Source: Mytilus trossulus (taxonomy: Eukaryota > Mollusca > Bivalvia > Mytilida > Mytilidae). From it: a stretch of DNA of 64,000 nucleotides. The notes beneath the pieces were generated by a model. It was not told the DNA's origin and made no database searches. It saw nothing but the letters and a program-made list of their open reading frames with translations. The stretch lies in NCBI RefSeq assembly GCF_036588685.1, contig NC_086375.1, forward strand, positions 41,261,270 through 41,325,269, read 5' to 3'. Shown piece after piece: positions 51,779-59,439 of the stretch (position 1 is its first letter; each line of letters starts with the position of its first letter). The position numbers and the translations under genes were made by a program.

Positions 51779-54540
51779 GTTTCAAGCCATGATTCTCATT
51801 AGTGTTTGTTGTTAGTTGCATCCGATTGTCTTTTGACATTGTTCTAAGTGTCGATATGTGTTTTTGAAGACTGTTTGTTGACATTTGATTACTTCGTAGT
51901 TGGGGGTTGGTATGTCGTTGAATGAAATCCGATATATCAATATAATTTAAAAGCATATTTTTTCAGAATACATGTCTCGATGTGCAAAAAGCTCATTTTA
52001 AGATAAACTCACAGGCAAAGTGGAATCATAACTGCAATATCATTGTTCTCACGTGTGACATTGAAAAATTCTTCCAATTGATGTGTACAGCTATCTAAAT
52101 GCGAACAAGTGTCAATTCCAGTAAGTGAATCTGAAATAATATTCAATAAAAATGTACAGGGTGAAATAGACATTATTATTTCTTTTAATTGATTGAAGCC
52201 ATTCCAATTGATATTTTATAGAGTGTCTTTCTATGTTGTGATGTTACACTATTGTTTCAGATGAAGGTGAATGCTTGGTACCAATAAAACCTGCTATTGT
52301 TTGCACTTGTCCTAAGGCAGGAATCTGATGTTCAGTAGACGTCGTTTATTGATGTGGTTCATACGTGTTTCTCTTTTCTCTCTGTTTTTTATATAGATAG
52401 GCTCTTTATATCTTGCTGTTCGGTGTGAGTCAAGGCTCCGTGTTGAAAACTTTACCTTGTTCTATAATGGTTTACTTTTATAAATTGAGACTTTGATGGA
52501 GAGTTATCTCATTGGCACTCATACCACATCTTCCTTTATCTGTTATATCTTGTAGGGCACAACTTGACAAAACAAATAATTAACCATATCACTGGTGGTC
52601 TTAACATTAGCATGTTTGTTGTTGATAGCATATAGAGAAACATATCCAGTGTCTAATCAGGTAATGTTATTAGTCACGTTGACAGGGCATCACAGGGAAT
52701 ATACCCTGTGTGAACAATAGCGATACCATTCAGGGAATTATTCATTGGGGGTACTCGAGTATGGTTTAACTGTTAGTTTGGGCTTCATGTTGGATATTTC
52801 CTCAAATACCCTGTCTGGTCTGTGTATCCTCTTCTCATAACTACACAGGGGGTTTAAAACAGTGACAGGAAATATGAGCTCATATCCCATGTGAAGATCT
52901 TGAAAAACATATCTGTTTTTGACGAATTAATAAGATGTATTCATTCATATCGAAAATATACTTGTGCAGAGTTGTCGCATTGGCAATCATACCACATCTT
53001 TTTTTTTATATTGACATGTATTTTTTAGTTTTTGAATTAACACATGATCCAAATCTCTAAATTTCACAATAAGATATTTAAGTTTACGATGACAAATTAC
53101 CAAAATCAAACGAAATATTTTACACTTTCTATACTGCAGAAAAATAAAACCTAACTTTAACAGACAATGGAAAGGCGGGAAGGGGATATGAAACGAATAA
53201 TGATATTTCCTAGATTTAAATAAAAAAAAACACAAAAAAAAATTCGGCAAACATATTATGAGTTTCCTGATTTATAACAAGGACATAGACACATATCTAG
53301 ACTAAACTTGGGTTGTTTTACCATTCACCCATTACCTTTTTCAATTGTTATCAGGAAACAAACAAAACAGAAACATGAGAAAAAAATGAACATCTAAAGT
53401 CACTTATATTTCTTTCATCAAAATGAAATGCAAGAAGACCATAATGCTTCAGTAAATCGACGGCATATATTTGATTATATGATAGTAACTGTTATGTACT
53501 GCAGTCGAAGGTTTTAAAAGTATAGTCAAATCCTTACTGTAAGATTTCATCCTGCCTTTTCAACAGAAAATACCTTTTCAAGTCAGTAATATGACAGTTA
53601 TTTTCTACTCGTTTCGTTGGTTTACTACGTTCAATTTTGTCAGTGTTTGTGAGACTCCCTTGTTGAATTTATCTTGGAGTTTGGTATTGTTGTGATATTT
53701 TTCTTTCTTTACATTAATTTTTATTCTTCTTTTGATGTTGTTGTACACATAATAAGTTCCGTTGCTCTCATGTTTGTTCGCACACATAGACTAATGTGTC
53801 GTTATATTGTCGGTATCGCGCGTATGGCGTATTTAATTATAAGCCTGTTACCTTGATAACTATTTATACCACCGGGTCAATGCCACTGCTGGTGGACGTT
53901 TCGTCCCCGAGGGTATCTACGGCCCAGTACTCAGCACTTCGGTGTTGACATGAATATCAGTTATATTGTCATTTTTTTTTAAATTTCTTGTTTATAAAAT
54001 TAATGAAATTTTCGACAAACTAAGGATTTTCTTATCCCAGACACATATTACCTCAGTCGTATTTGCATAACGTTTTGGAATTTTGGGTCCTCAATGCTTT
54101 TCAATTTTGAACTTGTTTGGCTTTATAACTATTTTGATTTGAGCGCCACTGATGAGTCATATTTTTAGGCGAAACGCGCGTCTGGCGTATTACATTATGA
54201 GCCTGGTACCTTTGATAACTAATTATATCCAAATTTGTATTGTAAATACCTGTAATCTAACCACTTTGAATTATTCTTTATAAAAAGAGTTGAGTCAGCC
54301 AATGGGGATATTTAAATTTTGGGTAGAATTATAGAGTTTTATAACATTGAATATTTATACAATAAACTGTACAAATATAGCAAACATCAATTTCCTAGTT
54401 AATTCCGCAAATTGCAGTTGATTTATACTAACAGTTGTTTAAACCTTTCAATGTTTTACAAACCATCTTTTATGTTAATTAGTAAATACTAAAATATACT
54501 TACACAATATCAGAGAACATATAATTATAAATGGAGCCAT
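37122..54540 (-). CDS. Predicted GPI-anchored surface protein with three six-cysteine domains and a mucin-like stalk
   Basis: Eleven exons: 54540-54504, 52130-52013, 51439-51303, 48539-48452, 46580-46453, 44345-44255, 42838-42666, 41735-41595, 40204-40022, 38734-38519, 37186-37122. Every junction is GT-AG, phases agree throughout and the total is 1377 bases, or 458 residues. Order in the protein: hydrophobic signal peptide (MAPFIIICSLIL); three repeats each with six Cys, sharing a C-x6-7-C-x20-22-C second half; a Thr/Ser/Pro/Lys-rich stalk of about 200 residues suited to O-glycosylation; and a C-terminus of small residues, a short spacer and a hydrophobic end (LCITILLSFILF-stop), as in GPI-anchored proteins. 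N-glycosylation sequons NVT and NYT lie in repeats 1 and 2. I do not recognise the family. The gene model is inferred from sequence alone; the stalk exons are the least certain part because all are 1-1 and could be included or skipped freely. Confidence 0.75.
38095..38180 (-). repeat. Family G degraded fragment
   Basis: GATTCGAGTACGATGATGAG, TCTTTGTATGTCTGGCATAA, AACAAGCCTGGAATCTTTGA. Confidence 0.45.
38519..38734 (-). CDS. Six-Cys gene exon 10, stalk (type Y2) with LPTP repeats
   Basis: 216 bases, phase 1 to 1. Encodes a Ser/Thr-rich start then a Pro-rich mini-repeat (LPAPLPTPAFPTPSLPTPLP), written in DNA as a degenerate 15-18 base tandem repeat. Donor G-GTAAAATC matches that of exon 9. If the donor is not used the frame ends at 38385. 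Confidence 0.65.
38995..39203 (-). pseudogene. Decayed copy of stalk exon X
   Basis: Sequence from the TTTTACAG at its upper end (AACTTGTTAGAGGCTC) to about 38995 (GTTTCTGTTGGTTAAA) aligns with the exon at 40022-40204. It has an early stop after about 22 codons and a damaged donor. With Y1 it forms a tandem duplicate of the X-Y exon pair. Confidence 0.5.
39230..39389 (-). CDS. Stalk exon copy Y1, possibly alternative or terminal
   Basis: Begins at acceptor TTTTAG in phase 1 with DEATNSITKDKITTVDTT, closely matching the exon at 38519-38734 (DGAISSITNDKITAMDTT). The GTAAAA donor present in that copy is altered here, and the frame can run on to a stop at 39178. It may be a terminal alternative exon, use a weak donor near 39221, or be inactive. 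The lower boundary is approximate. Confidence 0.45.
40022..40204 (-). CDS. Six-Cys gene exon 9, stalk (type X)
   Basis: 183 bases, phase 1 to 1, open throughout (LVRRSLSTHKTIEVSTT to KKQNIASV) between TTTTTTCAG and GTAAAA. A decayed copy of this exon lies at about 38995-39203. A 144-residue plus-strand frame over the same bases is read as its shadow. Confidence 0.6.
40550..40645 (-). repeat. Family G fragment
   Basis: GTGCGTTACTGATGAGTCTT, ATGTAGACGAAACTCGCGTC, TGGCATATA. Confidence 0.55.
40760..40965 (-). repeat. Tail-only copy of the retroelement at 9073 and 35094
   Basis: Shares the same end (AGAGGGACGAAAGATACC on the plus strand) and about 200 bases of tail, then stops at GGTGCTCCGGAAGGGT. 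It lies in an intron of the six-Cys gene. The overlapping minus frames are not genes. Confidence 0.75.
41260..41580 (-). repeat. Family G long copy with hairpin-like head
   Basis: Head at 41268-41330 (CCACTACTGGTGGACGTTTC, GTCGCCGAGGGTATCACCAG, CAGTAGTCATCACTTCGG), body with AACGTTTTGGAATTTTGGGT, end AAACGCGCGTCTGGCGTATT. The same arrangement recurs at 53870-54215. Confidence 0.6.
41595..41735 (-). CDS. Six-Cys gene exon 8, stalk
   Basis: 141 bases, phase 1 to 1, rich in Thr/Arg/Lys/Ser (HRTTRPPKTSPKQFSTT and onward). Phase and composition fit the stalk. The acceptor has a weak pyrimidine tract, so the 5' edge is less certain. Confidence 0.6.
41865..41945 (-). repeat. Family A end fragment
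   Basis: AGAAGATGTGGTATGATTGC, TAATGAGACAACTCTCCACA, then a truncated remainder. Confidence 0.6.
42325..42455. repeat. GAT/GCT trinucleotide-rich tract
   Basis: Degenerate run of TGATGA and TGCTGA units. It opens frames on both strands without stops simply because of the repeat. Intronic. Confidence 0.8.
42666..42838 (-). CDS. Six-Cys gene exon 7, repeat 3 second half and start of stalk
   Basis: 173 bases, phase 2 to 1. Begins VYKQYISC, then SPC and TRC, then runs directly into Ser/Thr-rich sequence (STSKASTIVISTPAAL). The acceptor is TTATTTAAG with a branch-like ACTAAT upstream; it was chosen because it is the only one giving phase 2 and alignment with exons 3 and 5. A longer frame from an ATG at 42930 looks like a signal peptide but is better explained as polypyrimidine intron sequence. 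Confidence 0.72.
42940..43215 (+). repeat. Family A copy
   Basis: Starts ATCCCGCTAACATGTTAAAC and ends ACAATCATACCACATCTTC. Lies just upstream (transcript sense) of exon 7 of the six-Cys gene. Confidence 0.65.
43838..43988 (-). repeat. Shorter tail-only copy of the same retroelement
   Basis: Same shared end (AGAGGGACGAAAGATACC), truncated after about 150 bases at AACAACACGAA. Lies in an intron of the six-Cys gene. Confidence 0.75.
44255..44345 (-). CDS. Six-Cys gene exon 6, repeat 3 first half
   Basis: 91 bases, phase 1 to 2, beginning G-CSSIDKTKQIIDAC and ending ADC. Acceptor CTGTTTCAG, donor GTAAGC. Confidence 0.8.
44400..46440. other. Intron of the six-Cys gene
   Basis: No exon seen. 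44990-45400 has two related blocks (AAGTGATAGAGACCTAGAGTC with GATTTGAGGCCCTTG, and AAGTCTAAGGGTCTTTCG with ATTTGAGGTCCTTGG), which look like an internal duplicate of a repeat. Confidence 0.4.
46453..46580 (-). CDS. Six-Cys gene exon 5, repeat 2 second half
   Basis: 128 bases, phase 2 to 1. Begins NYTNIKTTC (an N-glycosylation sequon), then KTC and TIC. Spacing x7 and x22 matches exon 3. Acceptor ATTTTAG, donor GTAACT. Confidence 0.8.
47096..47585. mobile_element. TTAA-flanked MITE with about 65-base inverted repeats, 490 bp
   Basis: Left TTAAGGTAGCTCAATACAAA onward through CTTTAAACTGATGTAATTC; the right end at about 47522-47585 is its inverted copy ending in GTGCTACCTTAA. The ends are highly alike over roughly 65 bases. 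Located in an intron of the six-Cys gene. No open frame. Confidence 0.7.
48452..48539 (-). CDS. Six-Cys gene exon 4, repeat 2 first half
   Basis: 88 bases, phase 1 to 2, starting D-CPTMDDVKICQDL and ending QFC. Aligns with exon 6 of the same gene in Cys positions. Donor GTAAGT. Confidence 0.8.
48800..49035 (-). repeat. Family A copy, reverse
   Basis: Contains GTAGTATGATATCCAATAAG, ATATGTCACCGTACAGCTTT, CGCATAGTCAGCTACAAAAG and AACGGCCTTATTTATGTGAA. Confidence 0.6.
49530..49720 (-). repeat. Family F copy
   Basis: CAAAAGTTATAAATCGATTG, CAAATCTGGGTTACAAACTA, GAACAACAGAAACACTGAAA, CAACTGTCGCATTCCTAACA. A reverse fragment is at about 56140-56205. Confidence 0.55.
50240..50480 (+). mobile_element. 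Short RT-element fragment, plus strand
   Basis: In broken frames the DNA reads MLDFFIANIFVTFGGCVFQQ, then TICIPLGENCAPLLAYVFLY and YKADFIK-stop. This is the RT motif block around GIPMGTNCAPLLADLFLY. It is truncated on both sides and lies in an intron of the six-Cys gene. Confidence 0.65.
50505..50605 (+). repeat. Family A end fragment
   Basis: Contains GAAGGCCCTAAGGTGGCC, TTTGGTCTCTTGTGGAGA and TCTCATTGCCAATCATACCA. Confidence 0.55.
50715..50815 (+). repeat. Family G fragment
   Basis: TACGCCAGACGCGCGTTTCG, TCTACATAAGACTCATCAGT, GACGCTCATATCAAAATTGT. Confidence 0.6.
51303..51439 (-). CDS. Six-Cys gene exon 3, repeat 1 second half
   Basis: 137 bases, phase 2 to 1, with three Cys (QKC, VKC, NKC) spaced x7 and x22. 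Acceptor TTTTACAG; donor GTTTGT. Confidence 0.78.
51743..51776. repeat. AT dinucleotide microsatellite
   Basis: About 17 uninterrupted TA units in an intron of the six-Cys gene. The minus-strand frame with repeated Tyr-Ile is an artefact of it. Confidence 0.9.
52013..52130 (-). CDS. Six-Cys gene exon 2, repeat 1 first half
   Basis: 118 bases, phase 1 to 2. Encodes three Cys (DTC, DSC, PLC) with an NVT sequon between. Acceptor TATTTCAG, donor GTGAGT. Confidence 0.78.
52315..52545 (+). repeat. Family B copy
   Basis: AGGAATCTGATGTTCAGTAG, ACGTGTTTCTCTTTTCTCTC, GTGTGAGTCAAGGCTCCGTG, ATCTCATTGGCACTCATACC. Confidence 0.6.
53560..53860 (+). repeat. Fragment of the second RT-element tail joined to another repeat
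   Basis: TTTTCAAGTCAGTAATATGACAGTTATTTTC resembles the tail end at 34670-34700. By about 53800 it runs into GTCGGTATCGCGCGTATGGCGTATTTAATTATAAGCC, a member of the CGCGCG-type repeat family. Confidence 0.5.
53870..54215 (-). repeat. Family G long copy
   Basis: TGCCACTGCTGGTGGACGTT, TCGTCCCCGAGGGTATC, TTTTGGAATTTTGGGTCCTC, CGAAACGCGCGTCTGGCGTA. Collinear with 41260-41580. Lies in intron 1 of the six-Cys gene. Confidence 0.6.
54504..54540 (-). CDS. Six-Cys gene exon 1, signal peptide
   Basis: ATG followed by eleven mostly hydrophobic residues (MAPFIIICSLIL) and one base before GTAAGT. With the next exon it makes MAPFIIICSLILYSLTG, a good secretion signal. A TATA-like AAAATATATTC lies about 17-27 bases upstream of the ATG. 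Confidence 0.7.
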
Positions 54541-55304
54541 CTTTCACAATTGAATATATTTTGATTAAGTAATTAGCTGAAAAATCACATGTACAACACG
54601 TTTCCGTCCTCATATGCTGTTATATGAATTAACGGAAACTGATCACTTTAGGAGATAAAAAAACCCTGTACAATCGTGTGAAAGGGTCATTACGGTTAAA
54701 TCCATCATACACTTGAAGAAGATACAAGTAGTTGTCTGTTGATTTAAAATTAATTAATCTATCTCGCTATATGTTATATAAATGAATATTGTATTTCTAT
54801 GATGGTATTGAGATCCTAGTCTTAAAATGTATGCAACTAGATATAGGTAATACATCTCATTTCTAAGAAGTAAGTTTATATAATTGACATTAAAAAAAGT
54901 TTGAAATTGAATACATTCTATAAAAAACATTTTTTTTTATAATAATGAACTCTTAATATTACAATGTTCTGGATTCAACTTCAACAAGAAGGCCCAAATC
55001 CTCACTTTTGAAACGACATATATACTGTAATTTATATCACGAATAAAATTAAACAGTATAATAGTTGTAATTGTTTTTCATAACAGTAATCAGTACTTTA
55101 CTCAGCTTGCTAAATCTTAATATATAAGGGCAATGTCAGAAAGTATCAAATATTGTAATGATGTTTAACCGATATAACAAGGGCGAGGTATAGGGTAAAA
55201 GTTCGTGTCAAATTATCTCTTTAAAAATGAAATATTTTCAGACAATTATATCAATAAAAGTCTTTACACAACACAATTCTTTTTCTTCCATGATTTTGAC
55301 GGAT

Positions 55305-55580
55305 AATATAGGAATCTGATGTACAGTGGTTGTCGTTTGTTTATGTAATTTATACGTGTTTCTCGTTTCTCGTTTTTTATATAGATAAGACCATTGGTTT
55401 TCCCGTTTGAATGGTTTTACACTAGTAATTTTGAGGCCCTTTATAGCTTGTCGTTCGGTGTGAGCCAAGGGTCCGTCTTGAAGGCCGTTCATTGACCTAT
55501 AATGGTTTACTTTTATAAATTGTTATTTGGACGGAGAGTTGTCTCATTGGCACTCATACCACATCTTCCTATATCTATTG
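55305..55580 (+). repeat. Family B, near-complete copy
   Basis: Runs from AGGAATCTGATGTACAGTGG through CGTGTTTCTCGTTTCTCG and GGTGTGAGCCAAGGGTCCGT to GTCTCATTGGCACTCATACC. It has an end motif like family A, so the two families may share a 3' module. The minus-strand frame over it is a shadow. Confidence 0.65.
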
Positions 55581-57535
55581 TGTACAGTATCACTTTATAC
55601 GTAATACAGGAAATGAAGGGGAAATAAAATTGTAATATAGTGTTCCTTATTGTTTAATCTGATGGATTAGTTTCCTGTGACAAGATCATGTACATATGCA
55701 CACTTAACTAACAAAAGTAGTCTGTGGTATCTGCTTGAGCATAACTGATGAGACGAATGTACACGGAAAGGTCACGCCACCGAAATTATCAAAGTCTGGG
55801 GCCAATTTCCAATTTATATATATTTTACATTAGGTCTATTGTTAATGAAATGCATCTATCTGTATAAGAACGCATCAGACAACAATATGGAACGCGGGAC
55901 TCACTATAATATAGATAATCACAGTTTATTATCAATTCATTGTTATCGTTCTGTTTAAATTCATGCGATTATTCCAATTCCAATCTTTTCATTTCCTTGA
56001 TTTTATGTCTTTTAAATCGGTAAATATATGAGTTTTTAAGTGTTTTCAATTTTTTTTCTTTCTACACAACGTATCTTCTGCCTCGGATTTGAGAACAAGC
56101 AATCAACCTGTAATATATTAATTCATATTTCTCCGTTGCTTTCCTCTTACAGTTGATGTGTTTCCTTCGATGTTAGTTTGTTACCCGGATTTATTCGCTT
56201 ATTCAATTTATGACTATTACATAGCGGTATACTGCCTTTATGGATCATTATGTAAAAAAGGAGTTTCATAACGTAGTAGTTAAACGAGCAAAGTATTCAA
56301 CAAAATGGTTTCCAACCAGGAGAAAATAATTAAAACTACCTTGCATTTGCATGACAGACAGATCGTCCTCATCCCCTTTCACAATGGATAGTAATTGCAG
56401 CTTACCTTTCAATACACTTACAAATGTAACATGATAAGAACAGAATATCGCTTTGAATACTTGGAATCAGTGAAAAAACAACATTAAAACGGTTCTCAGT
56501 ATTGTACCTTGTTATACTTATAAGAGTAAATGATTCTACATTTTAAGTTTTTATGGTGAATAATGTTTTTCTTCCATTCATAGAAAACTATAAATATATT
56601 GTATTGTTAATGCTGTAAAGTGATATAATATTTCGTATATAATTAGGCCATCAGTATCATATTCTTGTCCTTGGTAAATGTACTTTGCAGTTGTTTTGTT
56701 TAATGACGCACTTGATAAATGTTTCGATCAATTTATTACCTTAGCACAGGTAACATATTTTCATATGCAGTTTGAAATGGAAAAAAAACGGTGCTCTATT
56801 CATTTGCATTTTTTTCAAATGAAAATGTTGACTGATATAACCTACGCAGATTTAGAATAGTGCGGGGTATATCATAATCACAATTATCATGTTCTGAATA
56901 TCAATTAAACTTCCCCCTGCTAGGTTCTATCCATTTCGCCATCGTGTTATAGTGTAATGGTCATTTTTAGTATTTTTCATGGATATGTATTTTGACTATA
57001 TGTACTTTTGTTTTGTTTATTGTTTGTAACCAATTTTTACCAAACGTCAAAGGAGTTTGCTCTTTATCCTGGATAATTTTCGAAATGAAATACTTATTAT
57101 CTTTGAAAGTATCAACAGAAATGATAAGCACCCATCCCTAGAAAAAGTGCAACCCTTGGATTAAAAATCAAGTTATCCAATTGTAGTCTTATACTCATAT
57201 GCGGTTTAGCTTAGCGAAAGGTAGTGCGACGTAATCAGTCAAACAAACTTTATCAGATTAACTCTCTAAAGAACGATCGTTTCCATTGGTCAATTCAAAC
57301 CTTCGACCTCATACCTTCGAAAATAGAATACTATAACGTTGAATAGACTGGTTAATATTCACGTATGTGGTCAAGGTCGTTTAAAGCTTCCATCGACGTA
57401 TTTTCATACATGATTCCAATCACAATTCTAGCTTTTATAAATGTGCATGTGAAATTCATTGGTTTTATAGTTTTCTGCAATTGGTAGTAAAGTTTAAACT
57501 TTAAAATCTTAACCGTTTTCACATTTAAATATCTA

Positions 57536-58240
57536 TAATACTAAAATTACGAGGTCCAATTTGTCAGCCGTCATCACGTAAAAACGACGAATCACAGAAT
57601 TCAACTTTATATATAACTAATTAGTACAAAGGTGTAGATCAAAAATTACACCACTCGAGGCCCTTTTGTTTTCCACGTAATTAATATTGCCAATAATTAA
57701 GAAGTTCCGGGTCGAGTCCGATACTGATACCAATAGTATATTGACCTGTTACCTATTACCTTATCTGTACGTTCCGCATCTGACAGGCGCACCACCAAAC
57801 GGTGTATTCAGGATTAATATGCTATATACACGGGTCATAACCACCAGGTTGACACTACTGAATTGTCAAATTGTTACCTATTGTAGTATTTTAATCAGTA
57901 AGACTTACTAAGATAACAATACGAATACTAAAAATATGGACTAAAAATAAGGCGTATAGGAACAGTTTTCAATTTGTTAGTGGGCATGACGTAAAACAGC
58001 GAATCAAAGAATTCAATTTATTTTAAAATTTATATAGGACAATGCTGTTGATTAAAAAAAAACTCCATTCCAGGACCTTTTGTTTTCCAAATAATTGATA
58101 ATACCAATAATTGATAAGTTCCAGTTCGACGGGTTCAAACAGAAAGACTTGAAAGCAGAGAAAAACTGTGTATCTTATAATCGGCATGATTTTATCAGAT
58201 GACAATACTAATACTAAAATAAGGCTTGCGCATAGTTATA
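57536..58240. repeat. Imperfect tandem duplication
   Basis: Two diverged units, about 57536-57945 and 57946-58240, share CACGTAAAA/GACGTAAAA, GAATCA-AGAATTCAA, CCTTTTGTTTTCCA, AATACCAATAATT and AAGTTCC in the same order. Unit length differs by internal deletion. The frames over it are not genes. Confidence 0.55.
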
Positions 58241-58549
58241 TACTTTAATTCAGTCACGGACCCATGATATCACGGGTGTGTTCTAGTTCAATTTAAATGT
58301 CTCCTCTAGATCAAGGGACGACATCAAAAGTTCAATGTAGGATAAAAAAAAACTCAATTGGAAACCGTACTTTACTACAAACACTTCATATTCTTTTCCA
58401 AGTTTTATGTATTCGACATAGGATAGCGATTTTTTTTCTGATTCCGTTTACAACGAAGAAAAAAATCCCGAACTTGTAAGTTAATTCATAACATGTAACC
58501 AACCATGCTTTGTTAAGAAAAAACGGAGATGGCCAATCATGGCACAGGG

Positions 58550-58765
58550 GATGATTAAATGTAGTTTATAAACTCCAACGATATATACTAGTATACTTCA
58601 CTGAACTAGTATATATTTGTTTAGGGGCCAGCTGAAGGACTCCTCCGGGTGCGGGAATTTTTCGCTACATTGAAGACCTGTTGGTGTCCTTCTGTTGTTT
58701 TTTTTTCTTTGTTGTCTTTTTGACACATTCCCCATTTCCATTCTCAATTTTATTCATTAGGTTTT
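58550..58765 (+). repeat. Family C copy
   Basis: ACTTCACTGAACTAGTATAT, GGGGCCAGCTGAAGGACTCC, CATTCCCCATTTCCATTCTC. Confidence 0.6.
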
Positions 58766-58819
58766 GCTATCCTCGGTTGAAAAACGAACGTAAATTAGAT
58801 ATTGTAAATATTTATAGAC

Positions 58820-59000
58820 CGTTTTCCCGTTTAGATGGTTTTACACTAGTAATTTTGGGGACCTTTACAGCTTGTTGTTCAATGGCTCCGTGTTGAAGGC
58901 CGTACATTGACCTATGATGGTTTACTTTTATAAATTGTTATTTGGATGTGGACTTGTCTCATTGGCACTCACACTACATCTTCCTATGTCTATGTAAATA
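58820..59000 (+). repeat. Family B copy, 3' part
   Basis: TTTTCCCGTTTAGATGGTTT, CACTAGTAATTTTGGGGACC and TGTCTCATTGGCACTCACAC. Confidence 0.6.
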
Positions 59001-59284
59001 GAAACAGACAGTTTTTCAAAAAAGTGTTTATTCATTAAATCATTTAAATGTATCTATAAAAAGGTGAGTTTCTTCTTGTACATGTATTTAGTCATCCTTA
59101 ATTTCTTGATATTTTGTTTATCAGTTTATCATACACGTTTCGTTTTGTATTTCATTTTAAATACGAATACATACTACATATACTCTAACGGATAGTTCAA
59201 CAATGTTATGCAGCTCTATTCTTACAGTATAAAATTGAAAGATAAATGTTCATCCATTTAAAATCGAAAACAGTACATTTATAT

Positions 59285-59435
59285 TTAAAAAAAAGAAGAT
59301 GTGGTATGATTGCCAATGAGACAACTCTCCACAAGAGACACAGAAATTAACAACTATATGTCACCGTACGGCTTTCAATAATGAGCAACGGCCATACTGG
59401 CTGCATAGTCAGCTATGAAAGGCCCTGAATTCAAA
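59285..59435 (-). repeat. Family A copy, reverse
   Basis: AGAAGATGTGGTATGATTGC, ACAACTCTCCACAAGAGACA, ATGTCACCGTACGGCTTTCA and CATAGTCAGCTATGAAAGGC are present. Confidence 0.6.
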
Positions 59436-59439
59436 CAAG

